10,644 nucleotides of DNA from Paracoccaceae bacterium (GCA_007120685.1 SKNG01000032.1:1-10644); one strand, 5' to 3'. Counted from the first letter of the stretch, positions 1-7,251 are shown. Made by a program: numbers and translations. Notes: a model not told the origin generated them from the letters alone.

Positions 1-25
1 GGGGTGCCAGACACGGGGTGATTGA

Positions 26-1768
26 ATGAACCTGTTCAACGAGATGCGGGCGCTGGTGCTGGACTGTCTGGGCGCGATGGTGGCCGAGGGGGTGTTGCCG
101 GGCGGTCTGGCCTTCGACGCCGTGGCGGTGGAGCCGCCGCGCGACCCCGCGCATGGCGACATGGCGACGAATGCCGCGATGGTACTGGCCAAACCAACCG
201 GATCGAGGCCGCGCGAAATTGCCGAGGCGCTGGCGGCGCGGCTGGTGGCGGATGCGCGGGTCGCCTCGGCCGAGGTGGCGGGGCCGGGCTTTCTGAACCT
301 GCGGTTGGCGCCCGAGGTCTGGCAGGGGGTGGTGGCCGCCGTGCTGGCTGCGGGGCGGGATTTCGGGCGCTCGGACCTGGGCGCGGGGCGGCGGGTGAAC
401 GTGGAATTCGTCTCTGCCAACCCCACCGGGCCGATGCATGTGGGCCATGTGCGCGGCGCCGTGGTGGGCGATGCGCTGGCGAGCCTTCTGGCCTTTGCCG
501 GCTGGGAGGTCACCCGCGAATACTACATCAACGACGGCGGCGCGCAGGTCGATGTGCTGGCACGCTCGGCCTATGAGCGCTATCGCGAGGCGCACGGCCT
601 GTCGCCCGAGATTGCCGAGGGGCTTTATCCGGGCGATTATCTGATCGAGGTCGGCGAGGCGCTGAAAGCCGAATTCGGTGACCATTATCTGGACCGGCCT
701 GAGGGTGAATGGCTGACCGCTTTCCGCGACTTTGCCACCGAGCGCATGATGGCGATGATCCGCACCGATCTGGCCGCGCTGGGCGTGACCATGGATGTCT
801 ATGCCAGCGAGAAGGCGCTTTACGGCACCGGCCGGATCGAGGCGGCGCTGGAGCGGTTGCGCGAGCAGGGCTTGATCTATGAAGGCGTGCTTGAGCCGCC
901 CAAGGGCAAGACCCCCGAGGACTGGGAGCCGCGCGAGCAGACCCTTTTCCGCTCTACCGCGCATGGCGACGATGTGGACCGGCCGGTGCAGAAATCCGAT
1001 GGCGGCTGGACCTATTTCGCCCCCGATATCGCCTATCACTGGGACAAGATTGAACGCGGCTATGACGCGCTGATCGACATCTTCGGCGCCGATCACGGCG
1101 GCTATGTGAAGCGGATGAAGGCGGCTGTGGCGGCGCTGTCGGACGGCAAGGTGCCGCTGGAGGTCAAGCTGATCCAGTTGGTCAAGCTCTACAAGAACGG
1201 CCAGCCCTTCAAGATGTCGAAGCGCGCCGGCACCTTCGTCACTCTGCGCGATGTGGTCGATGAGGTGGGCGCCGATGTCACCCGCTTCACCATGCTGACG
1301 CGCAAGAACGACGCCGCGCTTGATTTCGATTTCGACAAGGTGCTGGAGCAGTCGCGTGACAACCCGGTCTGGTATGTGCAATACGCCCATGCCCGTATCG
1401 CCTCGGTCCTGCGCAAGGCGGCGGCCGCGGGGCTGGCCACGGATGACGCCGCGCTGGCGGGCGCGGACCTGTCGCGGCTGGACCACCCGGCCGAACTGGC
1501 GCTGATCCGGCGGCTGGCGGACTGGCCGCGGCAGGTGCAAATAGCCGCCCGCGCGCAGGAGCCGCATCGCATCGCGGGCTACCTGACCGAGCTGGCTGCC
1601 GATCTGCACACCCACTGGAACCGGGGCAATGACGCGCCCGAATTGCGCTTCCTGCAGGACGACCCGGCGGATTCGGCCGCAAAACTGGCGCTGGCGCGTG
1701 CCACGGGCGTTGTTATTTCCGCAGGTCTTGCTATTCTGGGGGTCACGCCGGCGCAAGAGATGCGCTGA
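26..1768 (+). CDS. argS: Arginyl-tRNA synthetase (class I)
   Basis: Cytoplasmic enzyme that charges tRNA-Arg with arginine using ATP. The 580-residue product has the usual length and order: an N-terminal additional domain (about 1-95), the Rossmann catalytic core with the HIGH-type motif HVGH at 138-141 (context SANPTGPMHVGH), the KMSKS-type loop KMSKR at 396-400, and a C-terminal anticodon-binding DALR helical domain (about 450-580, with NPVWYVQYAHARI near its start). The ATG at 26 follows a GGGG stretch at 15-18, a plausible weak ribosome site; a TTG four bases upstream is in another frame. Two TGA codons lie just before the start (19-21 and 23-25), so an upstream gene may end against it. 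It is followed by a 116-bp gap with a terminator-like hairpin before the SPOR gene. Function is secure; no defect seen. Confidence 0.97.
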   Translation: MNLFNEMRALVLDCLGAMVAEGVLPGGLAFDAVAVEPPRDPAHGDMATNAAMVLAKPTGSRPREIAEALAARLVADARVASAEVAGPGFLNLRLAPEVWQGVVAAVLAAGRDFGRSDLGAGRRVNVEFVSANPTGPMHVGHVRGAVVGDALASLLAFAGWEVTREYYINDGGAQVDVLARSAYERYREAHGLSPEIAEGLYPGDYLIEVGEALKAEFGDHYLDRPEGEWLTAFRDFATERMMAMIRTDLAALGVTMDVYASEKALYGTGRIEAALERLREQGLIYEGVLEPPKGKTPEDWEPREQTLFRSTAHGDDVDRPVQKSDGGWTYFAPDIAYHWDKIERGYDALIDIFGADHGGYVKRMKAAVAALSDGKVPLEVKLIQLVKLYKNGQPFKMSKRAGTFVTLRDVVDEVGADVTRFTMLTRKNDAALDFDFDKVLEQSRDNPVWYVQYAHARIASVLRKAAAAGLATDDAALAGADLSRLDHPAELALIRRLADWPRQVQIAARAQEPHRIAGYLTELAADLHTHWNRGNDAPELRFLQDDPADSAAKLALARATGVVISAGLAILGVTPAQEMR

Positions 1769-1796
1769 ACGCACGGCTGGCGTGTCCATGGCGCTG

Positions 1797-1824
1797 ACGG
1801 GGCAACAGGCAGTTTACGCCCCGT
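1797..1824 (+). terminator. Possible weak terminator hairpin after argS
   Basis: A perfect 7-bp inverted repeat, ACGGGGC (1797-1803) and GCCCCGT (1818-1824), with a 14-base loop, lies 28 bp after the argS stop and is followed only by a short TTT (1824-1826). A second small hairpin, ACCGGG (1851-1856) with CCCGGT (1862-1867), sits 17 bp before the next start codon. The lack of a long U-tract means termination would be partial at best; a 5' leader structure is the alternative. Confidence 0.3.
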
Positions 1825-1884
1825 TTCGCGTGACCAGAGCAGAAGGCTGAACCGGGATCAACCCGGTCGGCACATGAGGCGAGC

Positions 1885-2817
1885 ATGGCACAGATGCGTG
1901 ATGAGGCCTATCGGGCCGACATGCCGGGCACCGCGCTGCCCCCGCAGTCGGCGACGATATTGAATTGGATCGGGGCGGCCCTGTCGCTGGCGCTGCTGAT
2001 CGGTGTCTGCGCATGGGGCTACCGGTTGATGGTGCGCGATGTCAGCGGCGTGCCCGTCGTTCAGGCCCTGGCCGGGCCGATGCGCATATCGCCGGATGAT
2101 CCGGGCGGGCGACGTGCCGCGCATCAGGGTCTGGCGGTCAATGTGGTCGCCGCCGAGGGGCAGGCCGCGGCGGCGTCAGAGACCGTCGCGCTGGCCCCGC
2201 CGTCAGTGGCGCTGGAACCCGGGGACCGGCAGCCGCAGCGCACGGTCGCGCCGCAGCATTCGGATGACGACCCGCTTGCTGGCGCGTCCTTGCGCGCCAC
2301 CGCCGCGGCGCCATCAACCGCGGCGGATACCGAAAGCCTGCAGGACAGCGACCGGGCCGACGCATCACCCGGGCGGTTGCCCGAGGTGATCCCGTCGCGC
2401 TCGCCCGTTCCGCCGCGCCGCCCCGTCGGGCTAAGCGCGCGCGTCGCAGCCAGCGGCCCGGTCCCTGACCAGGCCACCGACGCTGCTGCCGAGGCCGTGT
2501 TGCAAGAACTGGCCACGCGCATCGCCGCCCCACGCGTGATCGAGGTCGATCCGGCGTCGCTGCTGCCTGGCACGCGGCTGGTGCAATTCGGGGCCTTCGA
2601 TGACAAGGACGCCGCACGTGAGCGATGGTATGTCCTTGCCGAGCGGTTTCCCGATCAGATGGCCGGCCGGGACCGGGTGATCGAGCAGGCGACAGCCGGG
2701 GGCAGCATCTTTTTCCGGCTGCGCGCGCACGGTTTCGCCGACGAGCCAGAGGCGCGCCGCTTCTGCGCGGTCTTCCTGCACGAAAGCATCGATTGTATCC
2801 CGGTGCAGGTCCGGTGA
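1885..2817 (+). CDS. Membrane-anchored SPOR domain protein
   Basis: A 310-residue bitopic envelope protein. The start ATG is preceded by GAGGCGA (1877-1883). A short cytoplasmic N-terminus is followed by one membrane segment (about 27-47, WIGAALSLALLIGVCAWGY), a motif-like block PVVQALAGPMRISPDDPGG (57-75), a long Ala/Pro-rich and probably disordered periplasmic linker (about 90-225), and a C-terminal SPOR domain (about 228-308, starting GTRLVQFGAF). SPOR domains bind denuded glycan strands of septal peptidoglycan; that is family knowledge. The protein probably acts at the division septum, but its partners cannot be read from sequence. It lies 21 bp upstream of nagZ, in a gene order common in Rhodobacterales. 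Two cysteines in the SPOR domain (294 and 304) could pair in the periplasm, which is inference. It is not FtsN by any feature I can see beyond the shared architecture. Confidence 0.88.
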   Translation: MAQMRDEAYRADMPGTALPPQSATILNWIGAALSLALLIGVCAWGYRLMVRDVSGVPVVQALAGPMRISPDDPGGRRAAHQGLAVNVVAAEGQAAAASETVALAPPSVALEPGDRQPQRTVAPQHSDDDPLAGASLRATAAAPSTAADTESLQDSDRADASPGRLPEVIPSRSPVPPRRPVGLSARVAASGPVPDQATDAAAEAVLQELATRIAAPRVIEVDPASLLPGTRLVQFGAFDDKDAARERWYVLAERFPDQMAGRDRVIEQATAGGSIFFRLRAHGFADEPEARRFCAVFLHESIDCIPVQVR

Positions 2818-2838
2818 CGGTCCGGTGAAGGGCGCGCG

Positions 2839-3825
2839 GTGACGGCGGCGGCGATCCTGGGCTGCGAGGGCACCGCGCTGACCCCGGCGGAGCGGCGGTT
2901 CTTTGCCCGCGTTCGGCCCTGGGGGTTCATCCTTTTTGCGCGCAATGTCGCCGACGCCGGGCAACTGGTGCGGCTGACCGAGGACCTGCGCCAGGCGGCC
3001 GAGCACCCGGCACCGGTTTTCGTGGATCAGGAGGGTGGCAGCGTCCAGCGCCTGCGCCCGCCGCTTGCGCGCAACTGGCCCGATGCCAGCGCCCAGACCG
3101 GCGGGCAGGCGGCGATCCGGCTGCGCCACCGGCTGATGGCGGCAGAGCTGCGCGCCTGCGGGATCGACGGCAATTGCGCGCCGGTGATCGACGTGGCCTC
3201 GGCCCATACCCACCCTTTCTTGCAACGCCGTATCTGGCCCGGGGACGCGCAGGCGGTGGCGGCGGCGGGCCGGGCGGCGGCCGAGGGGCTGCTGGCGGGC
3301 GGGGTGCTGCCGGTCATCAAGCACCTGCCCGGCCATGGCGCCGCCGATGCCGACAGCCACCATGACCTGCCCCGCGTGCGCGCCCCGCTGGCCGAGTTGG
3401 AAGCGCGCGACTTCGTGCCGGTGCGCGCGCTGTCGGACATGGCGCTTGGCATGAGCGCGCATGTGGTGATCGAGGCGCTGGACCCCGAGCGCCCGGCGAC
3501 GCTCTCGCCCGTGGTGCTGGCCCATCTGCGGCGGGCGCTGGGCTTTGACGGGCTGTTGATGACCGATGACATCGGCATGAACGCGCTGGGCGGGCCGATG
3601 GCCCGTCGCGCGGCCGATGCGCTGGCCGCGGGCTGCGATATCGTGCTGCACTGTTCCGGCGATCTGGCCGAGATGGAAGCCGTGGCCGAAGCCACCCCGC
3701 CGCTGACCGGTGCCGCGCAGGCCCGCGCGGCGCGGGCACTGGCCGCCCGCCGGACACCCCAGCCAATTGACATTGCCGCGGCGCAGGCCGAACTTGACAG
3801 GCTGATGGGGCAAGCAGGGGCCTGA
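2839..3825 (+). CDS. nagZ: Beta-N-acetylhexosaminidase NagZ (GH3)
   Basis: Cytoplasmic glycosidase of peptidoglycan recycling that removes terminal GlcNAc from 1,6-anhydro-muropeptides. The 328-residue length matches single-domain NagZ. Visible family signatures are the phosphate-loop-like motif KHLPGHG at 161-167, the Asp172-His174 dyad (acid/base in NagZ) in DSHHDLP, and the nucleophile region LLMTDDIGM, where Asp243 after Thr242 is the expected catalytic nucleophile. An early GFILFARN stretch and VDQEGGSVQRLRPP are also typical. The start is GTG with GAAGGGC (2826-2832) six bases upstream; it lies 21 bp after the SPOR gene and 7 bp before scpA, so all are probably co-transcribed. In bacteria with AmpR/AmpC the NagZ product controls beta-lactamase, but no such gene is visible here. 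Confidence 0.94.
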   Translation: MTAAAILGCEGTALTPAERRFFARVRPWGFILFARNVADAGQLVRLTEDLRQAAEHPAPVFVDQEGGSVQRLRPPLARNWPDASAQTGGQAAIRLRHRLMAAELRACGIDGNCAPVIDVASAHTHPFLQRRIWPGDAQAVAAAGRAAAEGLLAGGVLPVIKHLPGHGAADADSHHDLPRVRAPLAELEARDFVPVRALSDMALGMSAHVVIEALDPERPATLSPVVLAHLRRALGFDGLLMTDDIGMNALGGPMARRAADALAAGCDIVLHCSGDLAEMEAVAEATPPLTGAAQARAARALAARRTPQPIDIAAAQAELDRLMGQAGA

Positions 3826-3832
3826 CCTGGCG

Positions 3833-4678
3833 ATGGTGGCACAGGATGCGCAGGAACCCGGTGACGGGGCAGCCCCGGCTATGGCCGAGCGGCTGGCGGG
3901 CGAGGCGCTGATCGTCGATGTCGACGGGTTCGAGGGACCGCTTGATCTGTTGCTGACCCTCGCCCGGCGCCAGAAGGTCGATCTGCGGCGCATCCCGGTG
4001 CTGCAACTGGCCGAGCAATATCTGCGCTTCATCGAGGCCGTGCGCGCCCTGCGCATCGAACTGGCGGCGGATTATCTGGTGATGGCGGCCTGGCTGGCCT
4101 ATCTGAAATCGCGCCTGCTGCTGCCCCCGGACCCGGCCGAGGACGGCCCCTCGGCCGAGGACATGGCCGCCCATCTGGCGTTTCAGCTGGAACGACTGGA
4201 AGCGATGCGCGAGGCCGCCGCCCGGCTGATGGCGCGCGACCGGCTGGGGCGCGACATCTTTGCCCGTGGCGCGCCGGAAGTGGTTACCGTGGCGCGCTCC
4301 AAGCAGTATTCCGCGACGCTGCTGGACCTGATGCAGGCCTATGCCCGCCTGCGCACGCGCGACGACTTCCGCCCCTATGCCTTTGATCGCAGCGATGTGT
4401 TTCCGATGGAAGCGGCGCTGGAGCGGCTGCGCGACATGCTGGGCCATCAGGGAGACTGGGCGGAACTGGCCCATTACCTGCCGCCCGGGTGGCGCGGGGC
4501 GGGCAAGCGGCGACGCTCGGCCATGGCCTCTACCTTCGCTGCCTCGCTGGAACTGGCCAAGCAGGGACGGGTGGAATTGCGTCAGGCCGAGACCTTCGCA
4601 CCAATCCGCCTGCGGCCGCGCCGGCCCGGTGGCCAGGACAACGGTCACGGTGGCGGCGATGGCGGAGGGGCAGCATGA
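3833..4678 (+). CDS. scpA: Segregation and condensation protein A (kleisin)
   Basis: Kleisin subunit that bridges the SMC dimer together with ScpB and acts in chromosome organisation and segregation. The 281-residue product has the hallmark N-terminal motif FEGPLDLLL at 33-41, a helical SMC-neck-binding region with LAADYLVMAAWLAYLKSRLLLP (78-99), a mid-region of Glu/Arg-rich helices, and a C-terminal winged helix (about 205-265) for the SMC cap. The last residues are a Gly-rich low-complexity tail. The ATG at 3833 has AGGGGC about ten bases upstream; a later ATG (Met17) would still keep the conserved domain, so the first 16 residues are uncertain. The stop overlaps the scpB start (ATGA), pointing to translational coupling, as fits two subunits of one complex. 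Confidence 0.94.
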   Translation: MVAQDAQEPGDGAAPAMAERLAGEALIVDVDGFEGPLDLLLTLARRQKVDLRRIPVLQLAEQYLRFIEAVRALRIELAADYLVMAAWLAYLKSRLLLPPDPAEDGPSAEDMAAHLAFQLERLEAMREAAARLMARDRLGRDIFARGAPEVVTVARSKQYSATLLDLMQAYARLRTRDDFRPYAFDRSDVFPMEAALERLRDMLGHQGDWAELAHYLPPGWRGAGKRRRSAMASTFAASLELAKQGRVELRQAETFAPIRLRPRRPGGQDNGHGGGDGGGAA

Positions 4679-5334
4679 ACGACCGGCCGGTTCCCCCGCC
4701 TGCTGCCACGCCGGGCCTGTTTCCCATCCCCCCCCTTGCCGAGCAGGAACGCATGATAGAGGCGATCCTCTTTGCCAGTGCCGAGCCTGTGAGCAGCGCC
4801 GAACTGGCCCGCCGGCTGCCCGAGGGCTGCGACGTGGCCGAGGCGCTGGCGCATCTGCGCTCGCGCTATGCCGGGCGGGGAGTGGTGCTGGTGCGGGTGG
4901 GCGAGGCCTGGGCCTTTCGCACCGCGCCGGATCTGGCCTGGCTTATGCACAGCGAACAGGTCGAACAGCGCCGCCTCAGCCGCGCGGCGATCGAGACGCT
5001 GGCCATCGTCGCCTATCACCAGCCCGTCACCCGCGCCGAGATCGAGGAAATCAGGGGCGTGGCGGTATCGCGCGGGACCATCGATCAGTTGCTGGAACTG
5101 GACTGGATCCGGCTGGGCCGGCGCCGGATGACCCCGGGCCGGCCGGTGACCTTTGTGGTGACGGAGGCGTTTCTGGATCACTTCGGGCTGGAAAGCGCGC
5201 GCGATCTGCCCGGGCTGAAGGAATTGCGCGAGGCCGGTTTGCTGGACAGCCGCCCACTGCCCGGCGCTGCGGAGGCGGAGGCGGAGGAGGAAGACGCGGA
5301 AGACGTAGGTCAGCGCCCGCTTTTCGACGAATAG
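4675..5334 (+). CDS. scpB: Segregation and condensation protein B
   Basis: Partner of ScpA in the SMC-ScpAB complex; ScpB dimers bind the kleisin and stabilise the ring. The 219-residue product has two winged-helix domains: about 22-95 (IEAILFASAEPVSSAELARRL) and about 100-175, with the very typical LAIVAYHQPVTRAEIEEIRG (109-128). The tail (about 199-213) is strongly acidic, AEAEAEEEDAED, encoded by a GAG/GGCGGAG-like repeat. The start was set at the ATG at 4675 because it overlaps the scpA stop in an ATGA, follows GGAGGGG (4664-4670), and gives the family length; an open frame runs further upstream inside scpA but is only a shadow. It ends the run that starts with the SPOR gene. Confidence 0.94.
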   Translation: MNDRPVPPPAATPGLFPIPPLAEQERMIEAILFASAEPVSSAELARRLPEGCDVAEALAHLRSRYAGRGVVLVRVGEAWAFRTAPDLAWLMHSEQVEQRRLSRAAIETLAIVAYHQPVTRAEIEEIRGVAVSRGTIDQLLELDWIRLGRRRMTPGRPVTFVVTEAFLDHFGLESARDLPGLKELREAGLLDSRPLPGAAEAEAEEEDAEDVGQRPLFDE

Positions 5335-5341
5335 GGTTGGT

Positions 5342-5379
5342 CCTGCCGTGCGGCGCCGGTTGGCAGGGTTTCGCCTGCC
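5342..5379 (+). terminator. Alternative hairpins after scpB, possible weak terminator
   Basis: Three alternating 6-base arms lie 8 bp after the scpB stop: CCTGCC (5342-5347), GGCAGG (5362-5367) and CCTGCC (5374-5379). The middle arm can pair with either outer arm, so two mutually exclusive hairpins are possible (loops of 14 and 6 bases). No U-tract follows. It may mark the end of the transcript, but the evidence is structural only. Confidence 0.3.
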
Positions 5380-5413
5380 GACATCAAGTTTCCGCGTTCG
5401 CCGTGTGCAACAG

Positions 5414-5442
5414 TTGTCGCCCTTGCCGGGCTTCTTTATCGT
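5414..5442 (+). promoter_or_regulatory. Candidate promoter for the small lipoprotein gene
   Basis: TTGTCG (5414-5419) and TATCGT (5437-5442) are separated by 17 bases, a reasonable sigma-70-like spacing, about 85 bp before the lipoprotein start. The -35 box is part of a 7-bp inverted repeat, TTGTCGC (5414-5420) with GCGACAA (5445-5451), that encloses the -10 box, so a repressor could bind here. The -10 match is weak and this is a low-confidence call. Confidence 0.25.
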
Positions 5443-5514
5443 CAGCGACAATCCGATCCAGCCCGGCTACACAGATCGGGTCTTGTGCAGTCGGCATCGG
5501 TGATCGGCACATAT

Positions 5515-5521
5515 GGAAGGA
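5515..5521 (+). promoter_or_regulatory. Ribosome binding site fixing the lipoprotein start
   Basis: GGAAGGA with six bases to the ATG at 5528 is a strong Shine-Dalgarno site. An in-frame ATG at 5513 overlaps this site and has none of its own, so 5528 is the better start; it also puts the signal peptide at the very N-terminus. Confidence 0.75.
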
Positions 5522-5527
5522 AACCAG

Positions 5528-5803
5528 ATGAAACTTCGCCTTGCACTTCCCGCCGTTCTTGTCGCAACGCTGGCGGTGTCGGCCTGCGATACCATGACGC
5601 CGGGCGAGCGTGCGGTCGTGGGCGGGCTGACCGGCGCTGCGGCCGGGCTGATCACCGCCAATGCGCTGCGCGCCAATCCCAACTGGACCATCGTCGCCGC
5701 GCTGGGCGGGGCGGCCGCCGGCTCGCTGGTGGCGCGCAACGCCGCCACGAACGAATGCGCTTATTCCGACGGGCGCGGGAACTACCGCGTGCGCCGCTGC
5801 TGA
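5528..5803 (+). CDS. Small glycine-zipper lipoprotein
   Basis: A 91-residue exported lipoprotein of unknown function. It starts MKLRLALPAVLVATLAVSAC: two positive residues, a hydrophobic stretch, and a lipobox (VSAC) with Cys20 as the expected lipidated residue after signal peptidase II cleavage. The mature part has two glycine/alanine-rich hydrophobic helices, VVGGLTGAAAGLITANAL (about 29-46) and VAALGGAAAGSLVARNAA (about 56-73), of the glycine-zipper type that pack or insert in membranes. The C-terminal tail is polar, with Cys77 and the terminal Cys91 bracketing a short basic/aromatic segment, possibly a disulfide. Similar small proteins in alphaproteobacteria are annotated as glycine-zipper or YMGG-like outer-membrane proteins; no precise role can be claimed. 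It lies alone, 193 bp after scpB, with its own candidate promoter. Confidence 0.82.
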   Translation: MKLRLALPAVLVATLAVSACDTMTPGERAVVGGLTGAAAGLITANALRANPNWTIVAALGGAAAGSLVARNAATNECAYSDGRGNYRVRRC

Positions 5804-5905
5804 CGAGGCCGGGAAACCGCCCCCAGCTTTTCCGATGACGCGCCGGACAAGCGGATAGCGAAACGCCGACGCCGGCCTGGTCGCGCTCCTTTCCCGTATC
5901 CCGCT

Positions 5906-5934
5906 GCGCCCGGCCTCTCTGCAGCGCCGGGCGC
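5906..5934 (+). terminator. 9-bp GC hairpin downstream of the lipoprotein gene
   Basis: GCGCCCGGC (5906-5914) pairs perfectly with GCCGGGCGC (5926-5934) across an 11-base loop, about 100 bp after the lipoprotein stop. No U-tract follows, so it is a possible factor-assisted terminator or 3'-end stabiliser rather than a classic intrinsic terminator. Confidence 0.4.
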
Positions 5935-6042
5935 CTCATACCGATCTTGCGAAGGCGCTTCCCCCCGGCAGCCAAGCACCGGTGAGACCTCGTCACACAC
6001 TTTCGGGTTGATCGCCTCGGCCAGAACGGACGGCAACGGAAG

Positions 6043-6086
6043 ACGGGCTTTGGAAAGCCCGTTTGCACGCGCCTTCGAAGGCGCGT
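6043..6086. terminator. Tandem hairpin pair, likely bidirectional terminator
   Basis: Two perfect 20-base palindromic units stand four bases apart. The first, ACGGGCTT (6043-6050) with AAGCCCGT (6055-6062), has a TGGA loop. The second, ACGCGCCT (6067-6074) with AGGCGCGT (6079-6086), has a TCGA loop. Each begins ACG and ends CGT. They lie 38 bp after the radical SAM stop on the minus strand and between convergent genes, so a shared terminator is the simplest reading. T-runs after either arm are short. Confidence 0.55.
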
Positions 6087-6123
6087 CACCTGCGCCTGCT
6101 GAAGCGATCGGTCGCAATTGGTA

Positions 6124-7251
6124 TCAGAACAGGCTCAACTGCGCGTCGGTGTCGCCTGTCGCCTTGCCGCGCCGGGTGTCTTCCGGGGGGCGGAACGCTT
6201 TGCAATTCAGCGGCGGCAGACGCTCGGCATAATCCAGCCGCCGCCGCATCAGCGCCACCCGCCGGGCGATCAGCGCCGCCTCCGGCCCCTCGCCCCGGAA
6301 CCGGGCACCGAAGCGCGCCGCGTTCTCGGCCCCGCCGCGGGTGGCCCGCACCGCGCGCATCACCCGCTCGGCGCGCTCGGGCATCTGCCGCGCCAGCCAG
6401 TCGCGAAACAGCGGTGCCACCTCATGCGGCAGCCGCAGGAGGCTCCACCACGCGGCCTGCGCACCGGCTTCCCGCGCCGCCGTCATCACCCGTTCGACCT
6501 CGTGATCGGTCAGGCCGGGAATGACCGGCGCCAGCATCAGCCGCACCGGGATGCCTGCCGCCCGCAGCGCCGCGATGGTCCGCAGCCGCCGCGCGGGCGC
6601 CGGCGCGCGCGGCTCCATTGCGCGGGCCAGACCGGCATCCAGCGTGCTCAGCGAGATGCCGACCTCGGCCAGTCCCAGCGCCGCCATCTGAGCCAGAATG
6701 TCGATATCACGCTCGATCAGCGCGGCGCGGGTGGTGATGGTGACCGGATGGCGCCAGTCGCGCAGCACCACCAACACCGCCCTGGTGATCCGCCTTTCGG
6801 CCTCGACCGGCTGCCAGGGGTCGGTGTTCGACCCCAGCGCCAGCGGCGCCACGCGATAACCCTTCCGCCCCAGTTCGCGCGCCAGCACCGCCGGCGCATC
6901 AGGGCGCGCGATCAGCCGGGTTTCGAAGTCCAGCCCGGGCGACAGGCCCAGATACGCATGGGTCGGGCGGGCATAACAATAGATACAGCCATGTTCGCAG
7001 CCCCGATAGGGGTTCAGCGCGCGGTCGAAGCCCAGATCGGGCGAGCGATTCCAGCTGATCACGCTGCGCGGCCGTTCGGTGGTGACATCCCGCCGAACGA
7101 CCTGCGCCTCTTCTGGCGGCTGCCAGCCGTCATCCACCCATTCCCGCGAAAGGGTGTCGAACCTCGGGGCCGGCTGGGAAAGCGAAGCCCGGGCCCGGGC
7201 TTGCCGGTGCGGATCGGCGGGGGGCAGGGGGCGCGGGGACATGGCATCCAT
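6124..7251 (-). CDS. PA0069-type radical SAM protein (SplB-like)
   Basis: A 375-residue radical S-adenosylmethionine protein. The 4Fe-4S cluster motif CX3CX2C is at Cys85, Cys89 and Cys92 within NPYRGCEHGCIYCYARPTH, followed by a TIM-barrel-like core with GSNTDPWQPVE, the strand TITTRA and the GISLSTLD block. This pattern matches the PA0069 family of COG1533, whose best-known relative is spore photoproduct lyase SplB; the real substrate of PA0069-type proteins is not established to my knowledge. The C-terminal tail ends DAQLSLF, as in many family members. The ATG at 7251 has no visible ribosome site; Met4 (7242-7240) is an alternative and would coincide with the predicted transcription start of the promoter just upstream. 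A GTTC-N7-GTTC box lies 2 bp before the first ATG, suggesting SOS control. It is transcribed alone, divergent from the corrinoid gene. Confidence 0.88.
   Translation of the reverse strand: MDAMSPRPLPPADPHRQARARASLSQPAPRFDTLSREWVDDGWQPPEEAQVVRRDVTTERPRSVISWNRSPDLGFDRALNPYRGCEHGCIYCYARPTHAYLGLSPGLDFETRLIARPDAPAVLARELGRKGYRVAPLALGSNTDPWQPVEAERRITRAVLVVLRDWRHPVTITTRAALIERDIDILAQMAALGLAEVGISLSTLDAGLARAMEPRAPAPARRLRTIAALRAAGIPVRLMLAPVIPGLTDHEVERVMTAAREAGAQAAWWSLLRLPHEVAPLFRDWLARQMPERAERVMRAVRATRGGAENAARFGARFRGEGPEAALIARRVALMRRRLDYAERLPPLNCKAFRPPEDTRRGKATGDTDAQLSLF

Larger units (their letters stand above)
5804..6123. other. Convergent non-coding gap with three inverted repeats
   Basis: This 320-bp stretch between the lipoprotein gene (plus) and the radical SAM gene (minus) holds no convincing gene. 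Short open frames on both strands lack ribosome sites and run through the hairpins. It contains three perfect inverted repeats (5906-5934, 6043-6062 and 6067-6086, listed separately), which probably end transcription from both sides. No mobile element ends, tRNA or other RNA gene was recognised. Confidence 0.7.

Noticed and set aside
1..25. End of an upstream gene (such as dgt) before argS
   Set aside because: Two TGA codons are present, but at most eight codons are visible, too few to say which frame, if any, is coding.
2431..4648. Very long minus-strand open frames opposite nagZ and scpA
   Set aside because: They mirror well-identified genes on the plus strand, and their Arg/Gly/His/Pro-rich translations show no domain; typical antisense openings of high-GC genomes.
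5271..5311. GAG/GCG-rich repeat at the end of scpB as a tandem repeat element
   Set aside because: It encodes the acidic tail common in ScpB proteins and is explained by low-complexity coding sequence.
5782..6117. Minus-strand open frame of 111 codons in the convergent gap
   Set aside because: It runs through both tandem hairpins and into the lipoprotein gene, has no ribosome site, and no recognisable domain; chance opening in GC-rich DNA is enough.
7185..7202. Perfect 18-bp palindrome AAGCCCGGGCCCGGGCTT
   Set aside because: It lies inside the radical SAM coding region in a stretch of Arg/Ala codons and is built from short GC repeats; no reason to see a site beyond composition.
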